Shown here: positions 53,671 through 62,274 of the stretch, in pieces
Position numbering within the stretch: the first letter of the stretch is position 1
How the letters are laid out: each line of letters opens with the position of its first letter
Origin: JAAXIE01 sp965263155
GTDB lineage: Bacteria; Chloroflexota; Dehalococcoidia; Lucifugimonadales; JAAXIE01
Length of the DNA stretch: 64,000 nt
Direction: 5' to 3'
Assembly (NCBI GenBank): GCA_965263155.1
Contig: OZ253586.1
Coordinates: forward strand, 1,240,001-1,304,000
Made by a program: the position numbers and the translations under genes
The notes under the pieces: generated by a model
What the model saw: the letters and a program-made list of their open reading frames with translations, nothing else
Databases searched by the model: none
What the model was told of the DNA's origin: nothing

Positions 53671-54669
53671 CTACCGGAAGTGCGGGATGACTTCCCGCCC
53701 CATGAGCTGAATTTGGCGCATGGCCTCGGAGTGGGCCATGCCAGGCCACTGGAGACGGAATATCATGTGGGTGATGCCAAGGTCGGCCTCGTAGCGCTGT
53801 ATCTCCGCCACCACCTCCTCGGGGTCGCCGATCAAGAAGCGGTCGCGGGCTAGGTCGGCGAAGGGAACGCGGAAGCTCTCCTCGCCCGGCAGTGCTTTGT
53901 CCTGACCCCAACCGGCATATGCTTGGTACTTGCCCTCCAGGTAGGGCTGGCTCAGGCTTAGGGCTTGTTCCCGGTCTTGGTGTATGGATAACTCGCGCAT
54001 CAGCGGAAGGTCCTGGCTCCCAACGCCTGTTCCCAACGCCTGCTTGTATCCCACCAGTTGCTCCCGCACCATGGACATGGTGGCATGCGGGTTGATGAGC
54101 CAGCAGTACCCCAAGCGGGCGGCCCGCTGAATGGCAGTGTCGTGGTTGGCTGCCACCCAGATAGGTGGGTGGGGCTTCTGCACGGGGCGAGTCACCGGCT
54201 GCGTCTTCGGTACCTGATAGAAACGTCCTTGGAACTCCACCTCATCTTCCGTCCACAGCAGGCGCATCACCTCTAAGGCCTCCAGAAAGCGGTCCACCCG
54301 CTCCTGACGTCGGACGCCAAAGGCGGCGTACTCCTCCTCGCGATATCCCAGCCCGACGCCAAAGATGAATCGCCCGTCGCAGAGGGCGTCCAGCGTTGCT
54401 ACCGACTCGGCCATCTCTACCGGGTTGTGCAGGGGCACCAGAATCACCGAGGCCGCCACCTGCATATCTCCGGACACGGCGGTCATCCGGCCCAGAAAGG
54501 GGAGGCTGGTGGGCATCTGATATGGGGCTGCCAAGTAGTGCTGCCCAAGGGTGATGAGGTCGAACCCTGCATCGCGACAGGCCGCCACCTGCTCGATGCC
54601 CTCCTTCAGCTTGACCACCATGGACTCGCCCGGCAGGTACTGATTCATCACGAGCATGCCAAACTTCAT
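53671..54669 (-). CDS. LLM-class flavin-dependent oxidoreductase
   Basis: A 332-aa luciferase-like protein. MKFGMLVMNQYLPGESMVV, ITLGQHYLAAPYQMPTSLPFLGRM, VILVPLHNPVEMAESVATLDAL and GRFIFGVGLGYREEEYAAFG identify the family. ATG 54669 has GGGAGG 4 bases upstream. The frame is open upstream to 54786 but lacks similarity. It is the fourth LLM gene here, and the substrate is unknown. Confidence 0.9.
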   Translation of the reverse strand: MKFGMLVMNQYLPGESMVVKLKEGIEQVAACRDAGFDLITLGQHYLAAPYQMPTSLPFLGRMTAVSGDMQVAASVILVPLHNPVEMAESVATLDALCDGRFIFGVGLGYREEEYAAFGVRRQERVDRFLEALEVMRLLWTEDEVEFQGRFYQVPKTQPVTRPVQKPHPPIWVAANHDTAIQRAARLGYCWLINPHATMSMVREQLVGYKQALGTGVGSQDLPLMRELSIHQDREQALSLSQPYLEGKYQAYAGWGQDKALPGEESFRVPFADLARDRFLIGDPEEVVAEIQRYEADLGITHMIFRLQWPGMAHSEAMRQIQLMGREVIPHFR

Positions 54670-54741
54670 TGCGCCTCCCTTGTAATGCGCCCGCTGGGCA
54701 CCCGGTACGGGGATGTTTGGAACGATTGGGCGGCCTGCGAC

Positions 54742-54770
54742 TTGTCCCGCGGCCGCCCAGATAATATACT
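54742..54770 (+). promoter_or_regulatory. Promoter giving a leaderless transcript for the Lon-substrate-domain gene
   Basis: TTGTCC, a 17-base spacer and TATACT. The expected start of RNA falls at or next to the GTG at 54778, and no ribosome site precedes that codon. Confidence 0.55.
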
Positions 54771-54777
54771 CGCACTC

Positions 54778-55437
54778 GTGACCCAAGAGAACGACAGACA
54801 GGATGTGCTTCCCCTCTTCCCACTAAATGTGGTGCTGTTTCCCGGCATGCCCTTGCCCCTCCACATTTTCGAAGAGCGGTACCAGCAGATGATTGGGGAG
54901 TGCTTGGAGCACGATATCCCCTTCGGCATCGTGTTGATTAAAGAAGGCCCCGAGGTAGGCGGCCCCGCTGAACCCTACACCGTGGGCACCACTGCCCGCA
55001 TAGCCCAAGTGGAACGCTTGGACGGCGGGCGGATGAACCTGATGACCGAGGGGAAACGGCGCTTTCGCATTGCGGAGATCACCCAGCAGTCGCCGTACCT
55101 CAAGGGCAGGGTGCAGTATATAGCTGAAGAGCAGGGCCAGCCGTTGGAAGAGACTGTGCGGGAAGCAAGCGAGCTTTTCGCCAGCTACCTACAGAGCGTC
55201 TCTGGGCTTAGGGGCCGATGGATGAGCCGTGCCCGGATGCCCGAAGACGCCCTCGTCCTCTCCTACACAATCTCCCACTTCCTTGAACTCTCCCCTCACA
55301 CCCGCCAGCAGTTGCTCGAAGCCGACTCAGTGCAGCAGAGACTGGAAGAGGTGATGCCCCTGCTGCGCAACCGAGCCGACAAGGCCCGGCAGGCGCTGGT
55401 GCGACGCACCCCCTTCCAAGGCTTCCGCCTTAACTGA
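54778..55437 (+). CDS. LON peptidase substrate-binding-domain protein
   Basis: A 219-aa protein made of the N-terminal substrate-binding domain of Lon alone: LPLFPLNVVLFPGMPLPLHIFEERYQQMIGECLEHD then PFGIVLIKEG and GRMNLMTEGKRRFRI. It has no ATPase or protease part. It may deliver substrates to the Lon-like protease 2.5 kb away, which lacks this domain, but that is an inference. The start is GTG 54778, probably leaderless. Confidence 0.87.
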   Translation: MTQENDRQDVLPLFPLNVVLFPGMPLPLHIFEERYQQMIGECLEHDIPFGIVLIKEGPEVGGPAEPYTVGTTARIAQVERLDGGRMNLMTEGKRRFRIAEITQQSPYLKGRVQYIAEEQGQPLEETVREASELFASYLQSVSGLRGRWMSRARMPEDALVLSYTISHFLELSPHTRQQLLEADSVQQRLEEVMPLLRNRADKARQALVRRTPFQGFRLN

Positions 55438-55996
55438 GGGGGTCTTCTTGGGAGGGGTCCCACCATCTCCGCCAGACCCCACGGTCTTGGCATGACAACC
55501 GACACTGCGGGCCTTGGGGGTTCGGGTTCCCATTTTGTCGCATTTGTGGTGTTACAGTGCTATTTGTTTGCATCTCTCGTCTACTTCTAGTGCTATATCC
55601 GTTGTCAACTGGGTGTACATTATTGCACTGGGATTTGGACCGGCGCAGCTACGTGTCAGCTTTGCTGTAGTCAAGGGACTGACACACGATTCACGATTTG
55701 TTGCGTTTTCGTAGCTGATGCCTGTGACATTTGTGACGTCGTTGTATCCGGTCCATATCTGAGACACTGTAGACCCTCCGGTGGCGGGCCGTCCGGATTT
55801 GGGGCCTGGGGCTGGGATGCGACAAGATTCGGTTGGGGGTCCCTATGCGGAGGATAGGTGGGAAGGGCGGCCGGGGTCAACGGGCGGATGTCAAGGGGTT
55901 GCTTGCACAAGCAATCGTGCTGGTCGGAGACGCTTTCGGATACCGGCGAAAGCCGGTTAGATGGAGTTGTTCAGACCATTCCTAGGAGGCCCCCAA
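55438..55996. other. Intergenic region with degenerate GTAGCTG motifs and two hairpins
   Basis: Contains scattered motifs related to the arrays at 8017 and 28747 (CAGCTACGT at 55648, TCGTAGCTG at 55709). Near the next gene there are two stem-loops: TTGCTTG/CAAGCAA at 55899-55914 and ACCGGC-GAAA-GCCGGT at 55942-55957. The latter lies 40 bases before the start codon and might be a regulatory leader. No match to a known riboswitch was seen. Confidence 0.35.
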
Positions 55997-56368
55997 ATGG
56001 AGAACATCGAGAAAGCCTTCACCGACTACTTCGCCCACTGGGATATCCGGCTGCCCCCAGAGGCAATGGAGTCCAAGCAGCAGGGCAAAATACTCAAGGC
56101 CGGATGGATCGTAGAGTACCTGTTCGGAGTTGATGAAGGCGTGGAATACCTCTACTTTTACGCTGTGCACCGTATGACCGACGACAGGCACGAGCGCGTC
56201 TACACCGACGGTCGACACGAAAGCCTGGAAACGCCAATGGAAATGTATGGCTATCCCGGAGACGCAGACGAAGCTACAAAGCAGCGAGCGATGGACGAAT
56301 ACCACGCTCACAATAAGGAAGTGTATGAGAGGTTGAGGAAGAAAGGCTTCCTGAAACGAGAGTCCTAA
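55997..56368 (+). CDS. Hypothetical protein
   Basis: A 123-aa protein, MENIEKAFTDYFAHWDI to the end FLKRES, with a mixed alpha/beta middle (AGWIVEYLFGVDEGVEYLYFYAVHRM) and a charged helical C-terminus. I do not recognise the family. AGGAGG 7 bases before the ATG and normal codon use support a real gene. It stands alone and is preceded by hairpins that may regulate it. Confidence 0.7.
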   Translation: MENIEKAFTDYFAHWDIRLPPEAMESKQQGKILKAGWIVEYLFGVDEGVEYLYFYAVHRMTDDRHERVYTDGRHESLETPMEMYGYPGDADEATKQRAMDEYHAHNKEVYERLRKKGFLKRES

Positions 56369-56482
56369 GTGGGAAGAAAAGAGTCTTGGAAACAACTAGC
56401 ATGGGCCCATCAGGGGGGCTCCGGAGGCGTCGAACATATGCTCTTGACCCGGGTGTGCGCACCTGAGGAACGCGGGACTTCC

Positions 56483-57418
56483 TCAACTGACCTTGAACAC
56501 TTCCCCCTGCACCCGTAGGGCGCCGTCCAGAGGCACCATCCTGGTGAACAGCTCCGGATGGATGATTTCTGCCAGCATCTCCAGCCCATCCACCAGACGC
56601 GGGCCTGAGCGGCTGTAGTAGGCGCTGGCATTGGTCACGAACACACGGTTGTCGCGCACAGCAGGCAGGCTCTCCCAGCCCTCCCGCTGGGTCAACAGGT
56701 GTAGCTCTCGCAGCGCTTGGGGCACTTCGAAGCCGCAGGGCAGTATGACCACGACTTCCGGCTGCTGCTTCAGGACCTCGTCCCACTCCACGCGTCGGGA
56801 TGGTTCTTCGGGCGTTGCCAAGCAGTCCATGCCACCAGCCAAGTCCACCATCTGTGGCACCCAATGGCCCGCAAAGAATATGGGGTCGAGCCATTCGAGA
56901 CAGGCGACCTTGGGGCGGTGGACGGCCAAGCCTGCCCGGGCCCCTACCGCGTCGATTCGACTCTGGAGGCGCTGGGACATCTGCTCGGCTTGGTCCGTCG
57001 TGCCGGTGGCGGCCCCAACCTGTCGGATGTTCTCCAGCACGTCCTCCAACGACTTGGGGTCCAAGGAAAGGACTTCAGGCTTCTTGGGAAGCTGTTCCGT
57101 TGCCGCGACAACCTGTCGCGCCGTGATCGCTCACTCTTCGCACAGCTCTTGGGTCAGCAGCAGGTCAGGCTCCGCTTGACTCAGCACCTCTTGGTCGATG
57201 TCGTAGATGCCTTTGCCCTCCGCCATCCTCTCGCTGATGATGCGGTCGACTTCGGGACTGCTAAAGCTGGCGTTCTCGAAGATGCTGTGCACCACCACTG
57301 GCTTGCTGCGTGCTGGGGTCGGATGGTCGCATTCATAGGTCACGCCGTACAGGGAGTCTTGCAAGCCCAGCCCGTACACGATCTCGGTGGCGCTGGGGAG
57401 GAACGAGCAGATGCGCAT
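56483..57418 (-). CDS. BtuF-like cobalamin-binding family selenoprotein, UGA = Sec96
   Basis: A 311-codon frame with UGA at 57131-57133. The product matches periplasmic-binding-protein-like cobalamin/BtuF proteins: MRICSFLPSATEIVYGLGLQ, YECDHPTPARSKPVV, and after the UGA EVLSLDPKSLEDVLENIRQVG. The UGA occurs in LLLTQELCEE-U-AIT, exactly where homologues have a second Cys of a CxxC (QELCxVC), so Sec pairs with Cys93. A 7-bp SECIS-like hairpin follows. No signal peptide is present, so the protein may be cytoplasmic. The start at 57418 has GAGGTAAGG upstream. Metal, corrinoid or redox roles are possible. No ABC permease is adjacent. Confidence 0.82.
57104..57120 (-). promoter_or_regulatory. SECIS-like hairpin for Sec96 of the BtuF-like gene
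   Basis: On the minus strand CGCGACA pairs perfectly with TGTCGCG around GGT. The loop begins 17 nt after the UGA and starts GG. Confidence 0.8.
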
Positions 57419-57509
57419 AGCCTTACCTCGCGATACATCTATAAGAGAGACATTGGGGAAATTGCGCCACATTCTAGCACGCAAGGCCGCCCCATCGCCC
57501 TGCTGCCCC

Positions 57510-57539
57510 TTGTTGCTTCAGCAAGGCAACGGCTATACT
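57510..57539 (+). promoter_or_regulatory. Putative promoter of the carbamoyltransferase gene
   Basis: TTGTTG, an 18-base spacer and TATACT lie about 20 bases before the ATG at 57559. Confidence 0.4.
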
Positions 57540-57558
57540 CGCCTACCGGAACTCCTCT

Positions 57559-58464
57559 ATGCCTTCACACCTGATTAACACCAAACAGATTGACCGAGCA
57601 TGGATGGAGGACGAGCTGTTCCCCTTGGCTGACAGGCTGCGGGAACAGCGTAGCAGAGACCTCGCTCTGGCAGGGCGCGCCCTCTATTGCCTTTTCTACG
57701 AGCCCAGCTTCCTCACCCGAACGTCCTTCGAGCGGGCGATGTCTCTGTTGGGCGGACATGTCCAATTCACCGAAGACGCCTCCCAGTTCTTCCCCGTGCA
57801 GTCCACCTCATACATCGAGGACACCATCAAATTCCTAGGGCACCTGCACTTCGATGGCGTGGTGCTGCGCAGCAGCCAGCCCAACGCCGCGGAGGCTGCG
57901 GCGCAAGCCGACATTGTCTCCGTAATCAATGGCGGTAGCGACGCCGACCACCCGACCCAAGCCCTGCTGGACATGTACACCCTCAACAGGGAGTTGGGCG
58001 GCGCAGATGGGATTTCAATCGCTGTCGTGGGTCGGGTGGACCACCGTAACGTTAATGCTCTGCTCATGGCCCTAGCCATGTACCGCGACGTTCAGGCAGT
58101 GCTTTGCCCCTTCACCGGCCAGCCCGATCCCGACGTGCTGGAGTACTGCCAAGCCGCTGGGATGACCATCCGGGTGGAACAAACGCTGATGCCCTTTGCC
58201 GACCAGCTGGATGCCGTCTACCTGAACGGCGCCGAGACAGCAGCCCATATGCAACTGCTTAGAGCGCGCAACCTAGTCAAGGTGAAGATAGACCAAGACC
58301 TTTTGGGGTTGCTGAAGCCCCGTTGTGTGATACTCGACCCGATGCAGCGCACCGAACCTCTAATCACGGACAATGCCGATGCTCGCTGGGCGGGCTACCG
58401 GCAGGCGGAGAACGGCCTGTTCGTGCGCATGGCCCTGCTGCTGAAGCTGCTGGGCGACGGCTAG
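57559..58464 (+). CDS. Aspartate/ornithine carbamoyltransferase-family protein
   Basis: A 301-aa protein of the ATCase/OTCase family. The carbamoyl-phosphate motif SxRT(R) appears as SFLTRTSFERAM. The second is HPTQALLDMYTLNRELGG, and the C-terminal domain has VVGRVDHRNVNALLMAL. Length and motifs fit aspartate carbamoyltransferase more than OTCase, but the changed residues (SFLTRT for STRT) leave the substrate uncertain. It lies alone among selenoprotein genes. Confidence 0.83.
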   Translation: MPSHLINTKQIDRAWMEDELFPLADRLREQRSRDLALAGRALYCLFYEPSFLTRTSFERAMSLLGGHVQFTEDASQFFPVQSTSYIEDTIKFLGHLHFDGVVLRSSQPNAAEAAAQADIVSVINGGSDADHPTQALLDMYTLNRELGGADGISIAVVGRVDHRNVNALLMALAMYRDVQAVLCPFTGQPDPDVLEYCQAAGMTIRVEQTLMPFADQLDAVYLNGAETAAHMQLLRARNLVKVKIDQDLLGLLKPRCVILDPMQRTEPLITDNADARWAGYRQAENGLFVRMALLLKLLGDG

Positions 58465-58507
58465 GTCCTACTGACACGCGGCTCTGGTGGGCAATTATTA
58501 GGGCCAG

Positions 58508-59218
58508 CTAGACGCCTCTCCTCCAGAAGGGGCCGTGGCGCCCCAAGCTGTCCATCACCTCGTTGCGTTCATCAGCCCGAAGCGGCTGCCATCGGGAGAT
58601 ATAGTCCCCGTCCAGCATGTGCTTCATGCTTTCCACGCTGAACATCTGCACCCAGTCGGCTAGTGGCATGGTGCCATTCGCTGATTCAGGGTTGAAGTGG
58701 GCCCAGTTGTGTGCGTGCTCTTCCGACCGGAAGAGGAGCATCTGCCCTCAAGCGAGGGCCCAGTGTTGGTGGCGTGTGGCCCAAGGGGTGTTGGTGTGCC
58801 CGACGATGGTTGCCGGGTTGGCGGACAGAACCTCGCCGTCCCGATGCTCAATGACGATTGTCTCGTTGCAGTCTAGGCAGGGTGTCTCGATGTGAATGGT
58901 CTTGCCAGGGAAGAGCCAGCAAACTGCCAGCGACTCAAACCCTCATTGTGCGAACCATTTCTGCTCCCCGTCGATGGTGATCTTGTGGGGAGTGGGGATG
59001 TTGGAGAAGGGCGGGAAAGAGGCAATCCAATCTGTGTCTGGGTGCAGCCAAGCAGGGAAGTCGGTGGCGCACAAATCGTAGAGCAGGGTGCGACCCTCCT
59101 CTGCACTGCAGCCCATCTCGCGGGCAAGCTCGGTGTAGTGCAACGCCACGCCAGTGTCCACCAAGCTCCGCATAATCAGATCGAAAACTCGGTCCAAGGT
59201 TTGAGGCTCGGCTGCCAT
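58508..59218 (-). CDS. MerB-like organomercurial-lyase-family protein with two selenocysteines (Sec92, Sec157)
   Basis: Two in-frame UGA codons (58943-58945 and 58748-58750) interrupt a 236-codon MerB-family frame. Residues 1-60 are the MerB winged-helix domain (TELAREMGCSAEEGRTLLYDL). U-GFESL aligns with the catalytic Cys96-AL-Asp99 of MerB, so Sec replaces Cys96 and Glu replaces Asp99. LA-U-GQMLLFRSEEH aligns with the second catalytic Cys159 region. Both UGAs have SECIS-like hairpins. An extra CLDC pair lies between. MerB cleaves carbon-mercury bonds; the true substrate here is untested. The ATG at 59218 has GGGAGG upstream. It follows trxB by 51 bases on the same strand. Confidence 0.85.
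58718..58735 (-). promoter_or_regulatory. SECIS-like hairpin for Sec157 of the MerB-like gene
   Basis: CTCTTCC pairs perfectly with GGAAGAG around GGTC. The loop starts 19 nt after the UGA and begins GG. Confidence 0.8.
58915..58931 (-). promoter_or_regulatory. SECIS-like hairpin for Sec92 of the MerB-like gene
   Basis: A 7-bp stem with two wobble pairs (GCTGGCA/TGCTGGC) around GTT. The loop starts 18 nt after the UGA and begins with G. Confidence 0.7.
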
Positions 59219-59269
59219 CACGTACCTCCCGATACGGCTTGCTTCAGGCGCTTCCGGTACTAAGCCCGG

Positions 59270-60208
59270 CTAGCGACGGGCCCATTGTACCTCAGCGATA
59301 TACCGATGGGCGGCGATGGCAGCCGTAGCTCCGTCCCCCGCAGAGGTTATGAGCTGGGCTGCCGACCCCTGACGGATGTCACCAGCGGCAAAGATGCCTT
59401 GACGCGACGTCTGCATCCACGCGTCCACCTCAATGTGTCCTGCCCTGTCCACCCGTACCACATCGCGCACCATGGCGGAGTTGGGTTCCAGCCCTATGTA
59501 GATGAACAGCCCCGCCAAGTCCACCTCGTTGTCCAGCCGTGTGACCACGTTGCGCACCTGCACACTGGTGACGGTATTGGTGCCCACTATCTGGCGTACC
59601 TCGGTGTTCCACACCGTCTCAATCTTTGTGTTGGTGCGGACGCGGTCCTGCAGCACCTGCTGTGCCCGCAGGCGGTCACGGCGGTGGAACAGTATCACGC
59701 GCTCGACGTACTTGGTCAGCGTCAAGGCCTCGTCTGCAGCGGTGTCTCCGCCACCGACGACTCCCACAACGGTTCCGGAGAACAGTGGTCCGTCACAGGT
59801 GGCGCAATGGGAGACGCCATTGCCGGTGTAGCCGTCTTCGCCTGGGATGCCCAGCTTTCGCAAACTGGAGCCAGCGGCGATGATGACCGCCTTGGCTAGG
59901 ATGTCGCCGTCGTCTGTGGATACCGTGCGGTGGTCTCCTGACAGGCCCACCCGGCTGGCTTCTGCCAGCTTGACCGAGGCCCCTGCCTTCATCGCGTGGT
60001 CCTGCAACATGGGGCCGAACTCCGCCCCAGGGATGCCGTTTGGCAGCCCCGGGTAATTCTCGATGCGCTCCGTGTTAATCACCTGAGCCCCGCCCATCAT
60101 CTTCTCGATGATCACTGTTCTCAGGCCGTACCTAGAACAATAGATGCCGGCTGTGAGCCCCGCAGGGCCCCCGCCAACAATCGCAACGTCGTAATCCTGC
60201 GCCGCCAT
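59270..60208 (-). CDS. trxB: Thioredoxin reductase (TrxB-like)
   Basis: A 312-aa FAD/NADPH enzyme. FAD motif GGGPAGLTAGIYCSRYG, redox-active Cys135-Cys138 in CATCDGPLF, NADPH motif GVVGGGDTAADEAL, and C-terminal GIFAAGDIRQGS. It passes NADPH electrons to a thioredoxin, which in glycine reductase recharges GrdA. No trxA lies beside it. The gene is upstream of the Sec-MerB gene and probably co-transcribed. Confidence 0.95.
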   Translation of the reverse strand: MAAQDYDVAIVGGGPAGLTAGIYCSRYGLRTVIIEKMMGGAQVINTERIENYPGLPNGIPGAEFGPMLQDHAMKAGASVKLAEASRVGLSGDHRTVSTDDGDILAKAVIIAAGSSLRKLGIPGEDGYTGNGVSHCATCDGPLFSGTVVGVVGGGDTAADEALTLTKYVERVILFHRRDRLRAQQVLQDRVRTNTKIETVWNTEVRQIVGTNTVTSVQVRNVVTRLDNEVDLAGLFIYIGLEPNSAMVRDVVRVDRAGHIEVDAWMQTSRQGIFAAGDIRQGSAAQLITSAGDGATAAIAAHRYIAEVQWARR

Positions 60209-60355
60209 GCATCCTCCCCTATAACTCTCATGCCGGAAGTTGGTGTTGAGATGAAGTTGAAGTTACTTCGACTATATTGAACCAGTTTTTCTAGTGTCAA
60301 GGCGTTTTCCGTGCAGGCCTTGCCCCGTTACGCGTAGTTGCCGCGTCCTTGAGCG

Positions 60356-60385
60356 TTGCAGCCCCCACCTCTGTCGCCGTACAAT
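60356..60385 (+). promoter_or_regulatory. Putative sigma70 promoter of the alpha/beta hydrolase pair
   Basis: TTGCAG, an 18-base spacer and TACAAT lie 41 bases before the ATG at 60427. Confidence 0.45.
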
Positions 60386-60426
60386 GCCTACGCGCCCAAC
60401 GGATTGGGACGTTTATTGAGGTGTAG

Positions 60427-61308
60427 ATGAAGGCGGAGTTGATGCACACCGTCAGCAGCGACGGTATCCGGCTGGATGGGGCTTACTTCAAGCCAACCAC
60501 CCCAGCCTCCGGCAACAGCCCTGCCGATGCCTGGGTCCTGATACACGGCTCGGGAGGCCGCTTCGCCCAACCCATCCTGCTCCACTTCGCCGAAAAGCTC
60601 CAGGAGCACGGCTATGCCTGCCTCTCCATAAACACCGCAGGCCACGACTCGGTCTGGGTGGGCGAGTCCGGCACTCCCCAAGGTAATGCCTTCGAAATCA
60701 TCGACCGGTGCCGCTATGACCTCCGTGCAGCCATCGACTGGCTGGAAAAGCGGGGGCACACGCGAATTGGGCTCTTGGGGCGCAGCATGGGCGCGGTGAA
60801 GGTTGCTTACTACGCGGCCGTCGAGCCGGACCCCCGCGTCACTGCCGTCATCTCAGCCTCTCCGGTGCGCTTGTCCCACTCCTACTTCGCCGCTTGCGAC
60901 CAAGCCGAGGAATTCTTGAACACCTACCAATCGTTCAAGAAACTCCTAGATGAAGGGAAACCGCAAGACCTTGTGCATGTGCGCTTTCCCATCAACAATA
61001 TCTTCAGTGCTGAGACCTACTTGGACATGTACAACCCGGACGAGCGCTACAACATCACCCGCTTGGCCGACAGGATAGCCATTCCCCTGCTCAGCTTGAG
61101 CGGCGAGCGAGAGGTCCACCCGCGGCTTACCGGGTTCGCCCGCGAGGTCGTCGAGGCGGCGGTCAACAGCCCGTCGGCTCACTGGGCGGAGGTGGACAAG
61201 GCCGACCATACGCACGCTGGCCGTTTCGAGGAAGCGGCCGACCTGATCATCGAATGGCTGACAGGTCTGGAGGCGCAAGCTGAACTGCAGCCCACTACCG
61301 GGTCCTAG
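60427..61308 (+). CDS. Alpha/beta hydrolase 1
   Basis: A 293-aa alpha/beta-fold hydrolase. HGSGGRFAQPI supplies the oxyanion-type loop, the nucleophile is in GLLGRSMGAVKV, and the His is in DKADHTHAGRF near the C-terminus. The substrate is unknown. It is a close paralogue of the next gene, with which it forms a two-gene unit (33-base gap). Confidence 0.86.
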   Translation: MKAELMHTVSSDGIRLDGAYFKPTTPASGNSPADAWVLIHGSGGRFAQPILLHFAEKLQEHGYACLSINTAGHDSVWVGESGTPQGNAFEIIDRCRYDLRAAIDWLEKRGHTRIGLLGRSMGAVKVAYYAAVEPDPRVTAVISASPVRLSHSYFAACDQAEEFLNTYQSFKKLLDEGKPQDLVHVRFPINNIFSAETYLDMYNPDERYNITRLADRIAIPLLSLSGEREVHPRLTGFAREVVEAAVNSPSAHWAEVDKADHTHAGRFEEAADLIIEWLTGLEAQAELQPTTGS

Positions 61309-61341
61309 ACGTAAGAGTCTGCGAAGAACGGGGAGACTTTC

Positions 61342-62274
61342 ATGGAAGTAGATCTGGTCCACACCACTACCACAGACCATTTCCGCCTAGGCGGCGTGTG
61401 GTTGGAGCCGCCAACTCAACCCGACCCCAGCCGCGCTGCCGATGCCGTGCTGCTGATTCATGGCGTGGGCGGCAACTTCTATCAGCCCATGCTGATGGAG
61501 TTGGCTCAGCGCCTCAATGAGGGTGGCTACGGTGTGGCCTGCTTCGACAACACTGGCCACGACGCCCTGTGGGCCAGAAACCCCGAATCGGACATGTGCT
61601 GTTGGCGTGGTTGACCCAGCTGCCCCGTGCGCCAGTATGGCGCCACCGTCGAGGACGTGGACTGGTGTCGGACCGACCTCAAGGCCTGCCTCGGCTGGCT
61701 GGAAAAGCAGGGCTTCTCCCGTGTCGCCCTAGTCGGGCACAGCTTGGGAGGGGTCAAGAGCATCTACTACCAGTGCAAGGCAGCCGACCCCCGCGTCGTA
61801 GCCTTGGTGTCCCTATCGTCCCCCCGGCTCTCCTACAGCTTCCTTGCGGAGTCCGAGTCCAGCGAGGAGTTCCTGGAATACTACGAGCAGGCCGATGCGC
61901 TCATCAAGGACCGCCGCCCCGGCACATTGATGGATGTGAAGTTCCCCGTAGACCACATCTTCAGCGCCGCCAACTTCATCGGCAAGATGGGCCCCAAGGA
62001 GAAGTTTGACGTCATGGCCTTGGCCGAGGACCTGCATGTGCCTCTGCTGGCCTTAGGCGGAAGTCGCGAGCGTCGCGCCCACCTGCGCGACGTAGCCCCG
62101 CATCTAGCTGAGGCTGCGGTCAACAGCCCTCAGCGGGAGGCCAGAATCATCGAGGGGGCCAACCACTTCTACAAAGGCAAGATGGACGAGACCAGCGATG
62201 TCATCCTGAAGTGGCTGTCGGACTTGATCCCGGTGCCAGTAGAGGCCGAAGAAGAAGCCCAGCCCGCTGGCTAG
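61342..62274 (+). CDS. Alpha/beta hydrolase 2, with in-frame UGA (candidate Sec91)
   Basis: A 310-codon frame with UGA at 61612-61614. Before it are HGVGGNFYQPM and NTGHDALWARN; after it come VRQYGATVEDVDWCRTDL, VGHSLGGVKS with the nucleophile, and EGANHFYKG with the His. The local text is MCCWRG-U-PSCPVRQ, giving a UxxC, within a stretch about 14 residues longer than the paralogue. A 6-bp SECIS-like hairpin is present. Because the paralogue lacks this insert, a double frameshift or pseudogene is a real alternative. Confidence 0.5.
61629..61643 (+). promoter_or_regulatory. SECIS-like hairpin after UGA of alpha/beta hydrolase 2
   Basis: GCGCCA pairs with TGGCGC around GTA, the loop starting 20 nt after the UGA with G first. 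Confidence 0.5.

Noticed and set aside
58508..59218. Reading the MerB-like region as two short separate genes or a pseudogene
   Set aside because: Both UGAs fall exactly at catalytic Cys positions, the frame is otherwise intact, and each has a SECIS-like hairpin.
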